Source of the DNA: Eustoma russellianum
Taxonomy: Eukaryota > Streptophyta > Magnoliopsida > Gentianales > Gentianaceae
Direction: 5' to 3'
Length of the DNA: 64,000 bases
Assembly: GCA_036186865.1 (NCBI GenBank)
Contig: AP025067.1
Span: 15,169,778-15,233,777 of the forward strand
A model generated the notes under the pieces. That model made no database searches and was not told the DNA's origin. It saw only the letters and a program-made list of their open reading frames with translations. This document shows positions 21,601-33,904 of this stretch, in pieces. The first letter of the stretch is position 1. Each line of letters begins with the position of its first letter. A program made the translations under genes and the position numbers.

Positions 21601-23844
21601 AGAGATTACTTATCAATGTAAATTTATTTTCTGATACTCAATTTTTTTTATGTTAACAGAAGATCTTTGAGTTCAGAAAAGCAAGCCAGGAAACAAAATT
21701 CTTCATCCAGTCCCATAAGTAATAGAAGAGAGGAGCACAGAAAAGAGGTCAGGAGTGATGCAGCTTCTCTACGCTTGAAAAATATTCTTTTCATGAGCCT
21801 TTTAAGCGCTTTGTAGAAATTTACATCTTTAGCTTATGAATCAGAGAAAAGCAATTGATTCAAATTAAGCTGAAAAGCTACAACCTTAAACCCAAATTCA
21901 AATATTATTCTTCATAGACGTCTAGGTTTTTCACTTTATGTCTGCTTCGTGGTTTATGAAAATTCAGCTTTGACACCATAATTGTAAGCAATCATAAGAG
22001 ACTTCCAGGAAAAGCTTTAGGTAATTTTTTTGTTTCACATGTTACATGAAGTAGCAATTTTATTTCCTGCTACCATATTCCCACAAGTACAGAAACGTTC
22101 TCTTAAGCTTTACCAGTTATGTTGTTCAATAGGATGCTATCTTTGCCGTGTCACCTTTTTCAGGAAAAGCTAGCTCGAGATAGTAAGCAACTTCAGAAAA
22201 GCTTTAGTTTCAAGGCAACACCTCTGCCTTCTTTCTACAAGAAAACCGACCGAGCAGATAAAAGCATGGTACGAGGCTGATTCAGAATGGCTGATTGACA
22301 TAAGTTTTCTTTATATATTTTATATTTGCATTTCACTCTTTTATTTAATGAATTTAACGAGATTGCTCGAATGTGTTGTCTGCCTGTCGAAGTTTTTCTT
22401 GACAACCCTCTTGAAAAAGTGGCATAATAATTTTTCTTTTCAGTTCTGGGACTTAATGTCCAAGCAAGGAACTCAACTTTTAAAGGTAAAAATTTTTAAA
22501 ATAAAATAAACAAAAGATCCGTATTTCTTCTTATAAATGCATTTTGTTTTCCTTCTTTATTTGTTTGTTCCTTTGTTATTGTGTTTTATTGTGTATTTTT
22601 TTTTTAAATTTTGTTCATTTTTCCCCAGAGACTAACTGAGAATGGTACAGTACTTCGTTGGTTTGTTGTATAACTTGATGTTATCAGCACTTTTGTTGAT
22701 GTTTGAATGGCTGAAGATAAACTCCTCTTTTCTATATCATGTTTTTCCTAATTTCTTGAAGTCTTTGTTACTTTCCCAAATTTGGACCCCTTTTTGCTGA
22801 GAATCATGCATATCTGGGTTTTCAGATCTTCTAGTTATGTAGCTAGTTTGCGGTTGATGCCTTTTACTCGGAAAAACTCAGGCATTTTCAGTTTGTTTCC
22901 TTTAGGCCCACAAAATTGGCCTTTTACGTTTGATGCCTTCTTCAGGAGGCACGCTATGCCAAATGGCAAAAGCACTTGACTAGAAAAAAGTTGCATGCTA
23001 AATTTAGGAACTTCATGCATTGTTGGCCCCTTACAACTGAGTGCAGTCTTGACGGCTATTTTCGTTGATGCTCCTAGTTCAATAAGCTTCTGTTATGGTC
23101 CAACCTCTAGTTTATAAGATACTAGCTCAAAGAAATGTACCTGATCCTCAAACAGACATGATCTAAGTAAGTCGCATCAGTATTGTCTGTCTGTTTTTCT
23201 TCTACTTGGTCGGCACCTATGTACCGAAACAAGGAGCTCAGTAACACGTTGTGGTTTATATTGATGGTTTTCAATGTGAAAAGACCAATCTCCCCCTTGT
23301 GCTGTACAGTCATCAGATTGCATCCCACAGGACATGCCAATACAGAAGCTTGCCCATCTATACCAAAACACAGAAGGACTAACGTTTTCTATGATGCACT
23401 TACCCAAAAAAATAACGCAAATCCTAGGGCCAACTTGCCAATTTTAATTGTCAAAAACATTGCATGCATTATGGCGACCTGTTTTCATTTTTCTTTCTAG
23501 CAGTTTAGATGGGTGAGTTCCCTGAACTTTTACTGCAGGCCTTACTTCCTAACAACAAAAAGTCAGTGCAGACACAGAACAAGTCTCTAAGCCCCCATAG
23601 TGCAGCTGCTGCTTCGGTCGGTTCAACTAATTCATGTCAAGTTCCTGGCGTGACCACCAGTCGCGCTGTCCATCCTGAGAGAAGGGGAAAACCCTCCGAC
23701 CATGATAACCAAATTAGTCAAGCTGCAGTAGATAGTTATGCCACCAAGAAAGAAGGGAAGCTGAAGCATACAAATGCATCGAAACATCGAGCACTTGAAG
23801 GTAGCAAAGTGAGCCAAGAACTGAGGAGAGTTGACCGGCGATAG
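18629..23844 (+). CDS. WVD2-like / TPX2-family microtubule-associated protein
   Basis: Ten coding exons read in one phase: 18629-18670, 20134-20745, about 20983-21234 (5' edge uncertain), 21362-21405, 21487-21576, 21660-21747, 22164-22268, 22444-22485, 22629-22649 and 23539-23844. They give about 530 residues with GT-AG introns; intron 1 is 1,463 bp. Exon 1 encodes MASDIQEQFMLNFQ and joins AHSVHSGSISFGRFETEGLC in exon 2, then KYLDEVEKLSKPGSVTEKKA, the conserved N-terminus of the WVD2-like 7 group. Exon 7 has the TPX2 C-terminal signature KSFSFKATPLPSFY. Such proteins bind and bundle cortical microtubules. The Lys/Glu-rich KLEEK helix usual before FKATP is mostly missing here, and exons 8-9 do not match the common RPKSPKLGRRKS ending, so exons 3, 8 and 9 are the weakest. 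It is the only host gene in the window that looks intact. Confidence 0.85.
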
Positions 23845-24300
23845 AGGTAGGAGTACTGTGGCAAGAAAAGACAGTAGAGAGATTCATTTATGAAGTCATT
23901 CAAGAACGTGTAACATGGCTGCTGGTGTTGTGTCCTGAAGGCATGATCACTATCCTGATCTCTTGTAGAAAGATTGAAGCATAGTCATAATGCATGTCTG
24001 GCTGAATGAATCAGTTTTTCAGCTGTTGGACCATGCAGCTTTCCGCGATCCAACTGGACAAGATATGACTAAATCCAATGCAGTCAGCTAATCTGAAGAA
24101 ATACCCATGCTGACGTATTGACATTTGTATCAGAAGCAGCTGAGTTGTGATTCTGCAGAGGATTCAAAGAAGAGAACAGAGCATCATGGAAGGGCATGTA
24201 CATCATAGCTACACCAGGGGGAGTCCTTAGTTGTGCAATAAGCTTGTCAATCTCAGGTGTCGTCTATTGTTTGCAATCAAATGGTAGCAAATTTTTATCT
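23845..24300 (+). other. Presumed 3' UTR of WVD2-like gene
   Basis: It follows the stop at 23842-23844 with no further coding frame. AATAAG near 24238 could serve as a weak polyadenylation signal. The end is an estimate. Confidence 0.4.
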
Positions 24301-24980
24301 ATCGTACTATAGTTGTTTATGTGATAATTGTTGCAGGGAATTTTGGTCTATTATAGTTTAGCTGTCTATTACTTTATTATACAAAGATCGCTACTATAAA
24401 GAGTGTTGGAATACATCAATGCTTGAATGAATTAAGAGTATTACAATTTTTAAGGAGACACTAATTGCTTGGTGAAGTTTATGATTTCAGTCAAAGTATT
24501 ATCCTCCAGCGGGTGTTCATTTTCACAGGTGAAAACTGTTTTAAGATCAACAAGCTGAATAGCCAAAGATTCATCCATTTAATTCTTAACCCCTAAAATG
24601 ATTCACATTCCACAGGAGTAACTATTATGTTAATATTTATTCTTTAACCAATAAGAGATTGGACAAATGAAGTAAGCCTTCTTGTTTTAGTAAAGAGTTA
24701 TTTGCATTTGATATTTATATGTTTGATGGTTGTTGCGATAATATCCATGTCTTTCGTTTTTGTAGTGTGTATCCATATATTTTTAATCTGTTGCAGCGTG
24801 CATCCATTTTGAATTGTTAGCGATGAATTCTGCATCCATTTTGAATTGTTAGGGAGAATTGAAATCGAAATTAACGATGATTAAGAACATTTGACGACCA
24901 ATTTCACAACATATGTATACAGACTGTAAAAGATAAAGCTATGGATGTTGATCTAAACAACCACCAAAGATATGGATTTT
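24301..24980. other. Intergenic, nothing recognised
   Basis: AT-rich DNA without credible frames. A short direct repeat (GCATCCATTTTGAATTGTTA) occurs twice at about 24797 and 24832; it may be a local duplication. Confidence 0.6.
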
Positions 24981-24984
24981 CGAT

Positions 24985-25125
24985 GCACTAGGCTCCGCGT
25001 TTGTGCAGGGTTCAGGGAGGGGTTGGATCACTTCGTAATCTGATATACGCAGTTTTATTCTACACTTTATGCAAGAGGCTGTTTTTATGGTTCGAACCTA
25101 TGATATCAAAGTCACAAACTAAATA
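24985..25125 (-). mobile_element. tRNA-derived SINE-like element
   Basis: The run from GGGTTCAGGGAGGGGTTGG through TACGCAGT, TGCAAGAGGCTGTTTTTATG and GGTTCGAACC is the body of a widespread plant SINE-like repeat. GGTTCGAACC (25089-25098) is a pol III B-box, read on minus. The A-box and tail are not clear, so it is a partial or diverged copy. Confidence 0.55.
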
Positions 25126-25358
25126 TATGGGTATCAAATGCAAATAACTCTTTTCATCACCACCACTCTTATAACATGATACTTCTTTGTGTATATTACC
25201 ATCGTAACTAATAATTCATTATTTACGACAACTACTCTATGGTTTTTGAGGCCATTTTATGGCTTCAAGCAACTCCCCAGGTGAAATCGATCTTGAGATT
25301 CTGGAAGGTGTAGCCTTCTTGCTATGCAAAAAGTTACACTTTAAGATTCAACCTTCTT

Positions 25359-25388
25359 AAGTTCAAAAAAAAAAAAAAAAAAAAACCA
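25359..25388 (+). mobile_element. Tiny retroposed insertion consisting mostly of poly(A)
   Basis: AAGTTC, 21 A residues and CCA lie between exact 16-bp direct repeats AAGATTCAACCTTCTT (25343-25358 and 25389-25404). The pattern is what target-primed reverse transcription leaves when only the tail is copied. Confidence 0.6.
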
Positions 25389-25404
25389 AAGATTCAACCT
25401 TCTT

Positions 25405-25630
25405 GATATTTGATTTTTTTTTCTGAATTAGCGCATATCATGATCTGTTTTTCCTTGATTGTCTGAACTTCTAGTTGCAAAAATTTCAACTCTGTATATA
25501 ACTTTTTCAACAAAAATGCAGTGTGAAGGATGAATCTCTCAATTGTATCTGTGTAGGATATTTCCTCAAAATTATTTGGATCACACATGTCCAAATTGAT
25601 TTTTAGCATGATTTTTCTAATGGACGTAAT
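25405..25630. other. Intergenic spacer
   Basis: AT-rich DNA before the Copia LTR. A 71-codon minus-strand frame spans it but has no recognisable motif. Confidence 0.5.
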
Positions 25631-26118
25631 TGTAGGGATTAGTCCATGCTTAATTATAGCACTTGGACATTATTTTGACGTGCTTATAGATTGATCTTCA
25701 CTAAGAATCAATTACATTTATTTTAATTGATTGCAAGAATCTCGTAATTTATTTATAAAATATTAATTAGATGACATGGGTAAATGTATACATACGTTTT
25801 ATTGACTAGATATATTGTAATTATTGACTGCATTAATGATCAGGTTTGATTCTGATTGATAGACAATCAATACAATTTCTTTATGGAGGAATTCATTATT
25901 GGTTAAACATGGAAAGAGGTCCCTGGTCTAGCCTATAAACACAGAGCGTGTGATATTTCCTCAATCCAAGCAATCAAACATTCCAATAGGCATAGGCTAT
26001 AAGGCTCTATTCCCAAAGGTACATCTCTCTAGCAGGCTTCCAGTTTGAAGGTGTCGACTAAGCGACCATAGCCGGATGTAATTTTTTATGCTTTCGCTAT
26101 TTTGTTTTTGGCTTTACA
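25631..26118 (+). mobile_element. 5' LTR of plus-strand Copia
   Basis: Starts TGTAGGGATT and ends CTTTACA, two bases before a primer-binding site; 488 bp is normal for a small Copia LTR. The right edge is firm because of the primer-binding site; the left edge rests on TG and expected length only. A matching 3' LTR is not in the window. Confidence 0.6.
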
Positions 26119-26120
26119 TT

Positions 26121-26133
26121 TGGTATCAGAGCC
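26121..26133 (+). other. Primer-binding site of plus-strand Copia
   Basis: TGGTATCAGAGCC, complementary to the 3' end of initiator methionine tRNA, two bases after the LTR. Confidence 0.9.
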
Positions 26134-27109
26134 ACATATAACCATATTGTTTGTATTTAGAAAACTTAGTTATGTACCCATTAATGCAATTTAATCTTTC
26201 AAAAATTACGGGACAATAGTTTTGGAGGCCTTCAGTATTCAATTATGCATACCGTTATTCTGCCAAAATCGTTTTGTTAAAAAAAACTTGGAGGCGGAAA
26301 GAAAAGATTGCGACGGACGGTCACTGGCAGACTCGTGGAGTACACGCGCCATACAGGGAGGTGGATGTCAGGTCAAGCGCGTGTCACCAACACACCATTA
26401 AGGAAATTTAAAAAAACAAATTTTCTTGTGCGTGTAATTCACGTGCCATAATGGCAGCGGGGCATCGAGGATATGGTGTGCATACCATGCACCATTATTT
26501 TAAAAAAGGTCTATTCGGGTTTGGGCTTTGGCCATTTGGTTGGCCCGCAACCTGGTTTAAATTTATGATTGGTCCACTTCTTGACCTAATTTGGATCGAC
26601 CTGCAATTCGACCCAACTGGCGACCTAGTCAAAGGTTGACCGTTGACCAAGAATTTTTTTTTTCTAGTTGTCTATATTTCTGGTCAATAAGATTTCACTT
26701 TGTTTTGATCCTTTTGTTAATGACATAAAAAGAATTATTTTCTTAATTTTAAAATTAGCCACATCTTAAATTTGTATGGTATAAAGAAAATAAAATATCA
26801 TCAAACCTATGATTTTGATTAATAAGATGATTACTGTACCCCATAAGAAAGTGGTTATTTTATTAATCAAGAAAATTAAACATGAACATTTCCTATGTCT
26901 ACAGGTACGAAAATATTTCTTGGTTGTTTAATTTTCAAGTCATTCTAAGTATATTATATGCATGAGCGCAACCTCTACCCACATGAATATTTAGAATATA
27001 CTATGTGAATTAACTTGATTAATTCATCATTCTTATTATATATATGTTCATAGCATTATCTGCATTTCTTTGGTTATGCAGTTATTCCCACTACTGCTTT
27101 ATTTGAATC

Positions 27110-27830
27110 TGTACATACTCCAATATTGATTGATGACAATTACGCTGAATGGAAGGATATCATCCTTTGACATCAGGGTGCATGGACTTAGACCCGGCAC
27201 TCCGTGAGGAGAAACCACCAAATCTTCCGAAATCAAGTATGCTATTTGAAAGATCTAATTATGAGCTTTAGAAGGGATCTAATCGCATCAGCATAATGTT
27301 CAGTCTCGCATAAGTCCTAGCATTATGGGTTCTATCCCTAACTTTGATAATGCCAAAGCTTACATGCAAACCATTGAAGAACAATTTGTAAGCCCTGTCA
27401 AGGCTATGGCTAGCACCCTTATGAAGAGGCTTTCAAATATGACCCATGACAGAAGCCGTGGTGTGCGTGAGCATATCATGGAGATGAGGGATGTTGTTGC
27501 TAGACTAAGCTATCTTAAGATTGAAATCTCAGAGCTATTCCTGAAGCATTTCATACTTAAATCTCTCTCGGAGTATACTCCATTCAAGATCTCATATAAC
27601 ACACAATGAAAACTGGTCAATTAATAAACTTTTGACCATGTATATTCAAGAGGAGCAGATGTTGAAGAATGAGGCAATAAAAACTATTCATCTTGCAACT
27701 CATTTTAAAAGAAATGAGAAAAAAGACAAAGGCGTTCCAATAAAGAAAACTGTCAATAATGACAAATGCCGGTTTTGCAAGAAAAAGGGACACAAGGAAG
27801 GTTGCCTGAAATATAAGGGATGACTGGAGA
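27110..27830 (+). pseudogene. Copia gag, degraded
   Basis: From about 27120 the frame reads PILIDDNYAEWKD, the start of a Copia gag. After stops, 27325-27609 carries the UBN2-type core (MGSIPNFDNAKAYMQTIEEQ, then REHIMEMRDVVARLSYL), and 27632-27823 has a knuckle CRFCKKKGHKEGC. The spacing is CX2CX4HX3C, one residue short of the usual CCHC, so the knuckle is damaged. Confidence 0.8.
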
Positions 27831-27879
27831 AGAAATGTAATTTTTCCTTTGTCTGTCATGAATCTAATTTTACTGAGGT

Positions 27880-28396
27880 TTTTGATAATACATGATGGAT
27901 TGATTGTGGTTCCACAATTCACATTGCAAAAACCATGCAGGGCTTTCTAAACCTGATGAAGCCAAAGGAAAGTGCGCGATGCATCTATTCTGGAAATTGG
28001 ATGTGCTCTATTGTTAAAAGAGTGAATCTTAGGTTCATTTTGAAAACCGGTTTTTAGCTAGATTTAGAAAACACTTTCTATGTTCCATATTTTCAAGAAA
28101 TTTAGTTTCCCTTTTGAGACTTTTGATTATTGGATATGACTCCAATTCTCATTTTTTTGTTATGAACCTTTTGAAAGATAATAAAAACATTGGCTTTGCC
28201 AAATTCAATGTTTTTTTGTTTCAACTTGAGTTAAATCCCATTTTTGTGCACACTCTTTTAATAGAAACTGGTACAAAGCGTTGTATTATCAGTGAGAACC
28301 CATCAATAATTTGGCATAAAAGACTCGAACATATCTCAATTGATAGAATGAAAAGATTGGTGACGGAAGGAGTTTTGGAAACTCTAGATTTCACCG
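27880..28396 (+). pseudogene. Copia protease and GAG-pre-integrase fragment
   Basis: At 27893 the frame reads WIDCGSTIHIAKTMQGFLNL, where the usual protease DSG is changed to DCG. ENTFYVPYFSRN follows, and at 28306-28395 the GAG-pre-integrase motif IWHKRLEHISIDRMKRLV with VLETLDFT. Similarity stops abruptly at about 28396, so integrase, RT and RNase H are missing. Several stops and frame changes are present. Confidence 0.8.
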
Positions 28397-29640
28397 AAGA
28401 GGCAAGGAAGAAATTTCTTCTCTTCATCTTGTACACTCATCCAAAGCACTAGCTACAACATCTTCTTTCATCCAACAGCTAAGTAGACCAAGCTTAGTTG
28501 AGTCAGAAACAAAGGGGTAGCAAGGTGAGAACTTCATCTAAGATAAGTTTAACTTCTTCTATTTATCCCTTTTCATGGTTGCTCACTAACCTCTACATTT
28601 TTGGTCCAAAACTGTGGCTACCTAGAAGGGTAGAGGAGAATGTTTTCTTCAAGCCAAGTGAAGAAATCTTCACTTTTCTTCTAGGTTTAAGTGAGAAAGG
28701 AAAGTACTCTTCCTAGATTCTTCATGGATTTTCAAAGATGTAAGCATATATGTTCGTATACAGTTGGAGCATTCATGATGTATGTTCAATGCTTTATTAT
28801 CAAGAATATGTAAAAAACTATATTTCTAAGTGATGTATATCGACAGATATAGAATGTACATACATTCGGTCACCATGGGTAAAAAAGGACTTATATGTAT
28901 AAATAAAATGAAATGAACACTCATATGTGATGTAGGTAGAAATTAAAGAAAGAAAATAAAGATATATAGTATGTTAGGAAAAGATCACTAAGAAGACATT
29001 TTTATGCATGTGTTTATGTGTTTTCCATGAAGATCATCCTTTGTGTGCTTGCTTATGATTTTGGCTTTCATGAACTTTTGTGCCCTTGATTTAGCATGTT
29101 ATGAGGCAATCATATTCATGTCTGGAATTCTAGTTCACAAAAGTTGTTTCTGATGATCTCCATGTTTATTTACATATACATATCGGCCAAACTAGGGTTT
29201 TTGTAGCCTACTCACTTTATTTTCATAGTTTTCATCATTTTGTATGTTTATGTATTTTATTATGATACTGTAAGTCATTATGTTGATGGAAACTAGCATG
29301 CATATTGTTGGAATAAATATCAAATCAAGATATAAGTAGGAGATGAGATAAAGAAAAGATGTATGTGACATATACCAAATATACATATATTTGGCCACAA
29401 GGCCAAAATGAAGAGGAAGAATAAACTTTATGACATGTTATAAATATAGATATGTATGTCATATAAAGATTTGACCATAAGACTAAAATATAGAATAAAG
29501 AAGTGTGTTACATGAATGGAAAAATAAAAATGTGTGTATGTGAGTATATTCGGCCAAAAAGGCCATTTATGTGTGCGTGTGTATAATACACAGCCTAACA
29601 CACATCTTGATGTGGGACAAATAACTTGGTACATGTTTAT

Positions 29641-29685
<45 letters not shown>

Positions 29686-31263
29686 TAAAATAAAGTATGA
29701 AAGAAAACATGATTACTTTATATATATTCTTATGATATATGAAAGCATGTGAAAAAAATATGAAATTCGGGTTTTTGGCTAATTCGACTAAGTGTAAGAT
29801 GTATATTTTAAGGAAATGTGGATGGATAAAAAAATAGAAAAGTGGGTTGTTTTGGTAAGAAGTGGTCGAGAGTTGTGGAAGGAATTCAGTAGTATATTTT
29901 CATGATTTGAGGCATGGATTATGTACATATAGGTTGGGTTTTATGATATGATAATAAGAGAAAGTGTTAGAGCATAAAGATTGTAAAATAGTCTAGTAGG
30001 CCAAACGCATCCATGTTCATCTCATGAAATGTTTTAAAAAAGTTCACCCTTGCATATCGAATCATATCGTATAGTCGAATATCTCATGACATGTTTATCA
30101 TATATGGATATGATTATTTGGAGGCCATTATGAGACCATGTCCGATGTGGTTGGTATTATGGGAATACAGTATGTTATTCGATGATTAAAGCGACGCATG
30201 ACATCGGAACTCAATGGGGTTGATGTCATGGGCATACAATATGTTCTTTATTGGCCCGAGTGTATCACCTTGCTAAGGACAAGGGATCTCTGGTATATCG
30301 AGTCACCGTTAGTTTATGTACATTATGATGTAACACCATGTGAACTCATCTGGATTTATATTTTGTACATGGGACTATATGGGGGATTATTCCGTTACTA
30401 TGACGATATCATTCGCATGCAAGGTAAAGTGCTATAGCCATCTTATGAAAATGTCATGTTTATGAAATGTTATGTTTTGGACATGTTTATGGATAATGGA
30501 TACGAATATTATGTTTTATCTTTCATCGTTATGAAATTTTTATGACATCTCATCGTAAGAATATCGCATTTACATGATTCGTATAAGACTTGATGCATCT
30601 AGATAATGAGAGTAAGTATGATGATTATCTTAGACATTGATGGAGACTTTAAGTATGGACATGTATGGAAGTGGCATTTTTAGAGATTGATAGTAGAGAA
30701 TGCTTACTTTGATGAGGATGTTAATTATATGTATGTCAAATGTTAGTTGATTACATTTATGTCATACCACTTTACTTATGAAAAATGGAGACATGACATG
30801 TTATGTTCATTATTTACGCTCTATTATTTTATCACCCCGTCTCCTCATGCGTGATCCACATAACGTATCTAGACGGGCTACTTGTGGGGAGATTAGGGTT
30901 CTCGCTCATACTTGCCTTATCACATTGCAGAGAACAGAGACATTGACCCACTATTCATAGAGGATGAACCCCGGCTAGATTACTCGTGAGCGAAGAAGTA
31001 TGCCGGAGTACCTTTTGGATATGCTAGTATTTTGATCATGATGTACTTATATTATTTTGGGGTCATTGTACATTATGATTTGTATGAACATATGACGATT
31101 TGTATTGATATGCATGTCGTATTTTTATTATTATGTTGCTTCTGCTTATCGATTCATTATTCAAGTCAACATGCACATGTATAGTATCGATGCCTTCTAC
31201 TTGTCGTAGCAGAGTACGGCGGATGCACCGTGCCGAAACCCTAGTTCCGGGCGGGGCGGTACA
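28397..31263 (+). mobile_element. Gypsy LTR-like region, 3' end well supported
   Basis: The last 430 bp resemble the end of the Gypsy LTR at 32320-34948: a block near 30830-30890 with GTATCTAGACGGGCTACTTG, and the terminus with TACGGCGGATGCACCG and GGGGCGGTACA at 31263. It ends inside a Copia gag frame, which continues at 31269, so it was an insertion (expected TSD ACTTG at 31264-31268). The left limit is only where Copia similarity stops; no TGTTATACC-type start or matching ACTTG was found, so the copy may be truncated. The middle is AT-rich, with GGCCAAA motifs and a TA microsatellite. Confidence 0.5.
29643..29682. repeat. (AT)n microsatellite
   Basis: About 20 uninterrupted AT dinucleotides within the Gypsy LTR-like region. 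Confidence 0.95.
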
Positions 31264-31268
31264 ACTTG

Positions 31269-31720
31269 TATCCTCATGCTTTAATTCTAATGATTTCCAC
31301 ATTTCATGTGCACTAGTACAATTAGATACATAACCTGCTTCAGAAGCCGTAAGTCTGTTTAAAAGTAATTGCATGGCTTTATCATTCATGGATATTCTCT
31401 TTTTATCTTCAATTGACCATTCACTTTTATATTTTTCTACTTCTTGTGTGGCTTCACTAACTTATACAATTTTTATAGGTATGTATGGCCCATCTTCAAT
31501 TATAGACCACAAATCAATGTCTATAGCCATTAAGAATAGCCTCATCCTAAGTTTCCAATGTACAAAATTATGTACCATCAAAAATAGTAGGACGTTGAGT
31601 AGACATACTTTCCAACTCACCTTTATGAGAAACTACGACCACAATGAAATGTACCTTTCATTTGGATAGTAAAACTTTTAATGAACTCTTGTGTGTAACC
31701 TTGTATTCTAAGAGTGGTGT
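31269..31720 (-). pseudogene. Copia gag N-terminal fragment
   Basis: On minus it contains MNDKAMQLLLNRLTASEAGY, VSNCTSAHEMW and LELKHEDTS, homologous to the SIRE-like gag at 61583 (NARAMQLLLNGLSKSESSY). Upstream pieces up to 31720 match the start of that gag but are broken by stops. The frame is cut after LELKHEDTS by the Gypsy LTR-like insertion ending at 31263. It is a more diverged family than the two large copies at the window ends. Confidence 0.8.
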
Positions 31721-31727
31721 TGATCTC

Positions 31728-31739
31728 GCTCTGATACCA
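31728..31739 (-). other. Primer-binding site of Copia remnant
   Basis: On minus it reads TGGTATCAGAGC. It lies just upstream of the gag fragment and marks the LTR boundary at about 31750. Confidence 0.8.
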
Positions 31740-31749
31740 ATTTTTGGAC

Positions 31750-32192
31750 TGTAACACCTGCGATAAACACCACTAGAGGGGGATGAATAGTGGTTAGCTG
31801 AAATTACACTATTTTGAATTGAAAAACTCCACTCAAAACAGAATCTGAGAGCTCTCAGATTGAATACCCATTTTGGAAAATTTTAAGTCTTAGTAGACAA
31901 CTCCAAAAATTATGAAATTTTTCAGAAATCCATTTCAAAGTGTTAAGTATTTATATCCAAATAATAGCTAAAATTAAAACTGTTTGACTCTTCAAATAAA
32001 TAAAAAGATTCAGACAGTGAATATGGACAGTTTTGGACAGAATGTTGACAAACTTTGAAAGACTATGACTCTTTGTTTACTCAGCCAAAAAGATTGATTT
32101 TTATGTCAAAATACTCCTTAGAATATCTAGATGTCTAGTTTATATTTTCAAAAGGTCCTCACCTGAAACAATGTTTAATAAAATAAAAAGGA
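31750..32192 (-). mobile_element. LTR of minus-strand Copia remnant, segment 1
   Basis: It begins TGTAACACC on plus, matching TGTAGGACC at the same place in the LTR at 4708, then CACCACTAGAGGGGGATGAATAGTGG and further blocks of the same order. It is cut at about 32193 by a MULE-like element. The LTR resumes at 46054 and again at 52845. Confidence 0.7.
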
Positions 32193-32300
32193 GGGAATCT
32201 AACATAACAGCCAAATGTTTGGTCCATTACTCACTTAACAGGTAAACGTTGATGAAACTTACTTAACAGCTAGTCTTTTCGGGCAATGGCTCACTTACAG
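32193..32300 (+). repeat. Left terminal inverted repeat of MULE-like element
   Basis: It starts GGGAATCTAACATAACAG and ends AATGGCTCACTTACAG, pairing in inverted orientation with 45948-46053. Confidence 0.7.
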
Positions 32301-33284
32301 TCGGTAACCGGGAAACAACTGTTATACCCCGTAACTTTTAAGCACGACTTTCAATACGTTAGGCCAACCTTAAATGCAATTTAATTAATGATGTAGGATG
32401 TGTTAATTAGTTACTTAAAATATAGGAAAAATAAGAAAAGGGGTTAGAAGTAGAATTAGAGGTAATTAAGGGTAATTACATAAAAAGCCCCTACTAAAGA
32501 TAGGGGAGTTACACCACACTTTGGTATAACTCCCCATTCACCTAAGGGGGGACGGTTAAACAGTGCAAAAAGGGGAGAGAAACCGCAGGTGAAAAGAGAA
32601 GGAGAAAAGGAGAGGAAGAAGAAGAAGAGAAGAAGGAAAAAGGGAAGAAAGAAGGCCAATCTAAGTGCAATCTTTACCGGAATTCTGCAATAAATCCGTA
32701 AGCTTAACTAGAAACAAAGGCAAGTAATCTTTCTATACGCTTTATGCAAATTTTGATACATTAGGCCCTATGTTCTTACAAAGACAAAACTTGGATCACA
32801 CATTAGTAGTTTTGATTGGTCTATGCTAAATGTTTTACCATACATGTAATTGTTGTTGTTGATTGAGTAAAGTTATGTTCTTTGGGCCAATATTTGAAAA
32901 TGGTTATGTTGTGATCTTTGTTGTTAAATATGCCCACAAGAGTGTTATACGTGATATATTCATTGTTCTTGTGTAAGTTCTTAAGATGGTGATTACACCT
33001 TAGATGCTTTGAGTGTGTATGCAGGGAGTGGGAGGGTGAATGTTGACATTGTTGTAAGACTTGTTAGGTTGGAAGGTTTGAAGATATCTATTGAAGGTTG
33101 TGGGTGATAGAAGGTTTAAGGGGATACTAGTTTACTTGTTTAAGAATCCAATCATGTTAGTTGTGTGTTAAGCATGATGAATCCGGGAGCTAAGATGGAT
33201 CCTGAAGGGTTGAACATGAAGGGGTTGAAGAAGAAAGGTGTTGGGTGGAAGTTACTGCAGAAAAACTGCAGTTTAGAACCGTCA

Positions 33285-33560
33285 GAACACTTCGAACACC
33301 TACATTAGGCGCTCTATGTCACATTAGGCGCCTAATGTAGCGTTCAATGTGTCCTGAAGCATCCCTGAACACTTCGAACACCTACATTAGGCGCTCTATG
33401 TCATATTAGGCGCTTCATGTAGGCGTTCAATGTCTACGGCACATCCCTGAACACTTCGAACGCCTAGTATAGGCGCTTTATGTCACTTTAGGCGCCTCAT
33501 GTGGCGTTCCAAGTATACTGGAAGTCTTTTTGACCCTTTAGGCGCCCTATGTATGTGTAG
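33285..33560 (+). repeat. LTR minisatellite, about 82-bp unit
   Basis: About 3.3 units beginning CACTTCGAACACCTACATTA and containing TAGGCGC motifs in alternating orientation (TTAGGCGCTC, TAGGCGCCTAATG), so each unit is itself rich in short inverted repeats. The homologous arrays in the complete Gypsy LTRs are at about 37250-37600 and 44385-44695. Confidence 0.85.
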
Positions 33561-33904
33561 TAACCTTATACACTTCTTATGAACATAAAATGCAAAGGTA
33601 TTTGAGGTACAATTGAGGTGTAGATGGTAAGTTTGATCAAGTAAGAATAAGATTGAATCCTGAGTGAATTAGTAAGACGAACGGACTTGGAAAGCTACGA
33701 ACATAGAGTGTTTGAGGTGCAAGACCGTGTATTTGATATGTAAGAAGTATGTGTGTGTGTGTTACATGTTTGATACGAAGTTACATGTGCATCCTGCATC
33801 ATGACATGAGCACTTGCATTTGATTTGAGATTTGCTTTGCGAAAGAACATGTGTTTACAAGAAAAGTTTAAAGTTTTCGAAAGACAAAATGGCTGCTGGT
33901 TGAT

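Noticed and set aside
25089..25098. Functional tRNA gene
   Set aside because: There is a B-box-like GGTTCGAACC but no cloverleaf or A-box at the right distance; the surrounding sequence matches a SINE-like repeat.
32456..32659. 67-codon Phe/Leu-rich minus-strand frame resembling a membrane peptide
   Set aside because: It is the complement of a purine-rich (AAG/GAG) stretch in the Gypsy LTR; the same region in the other LTRs has no such frame.
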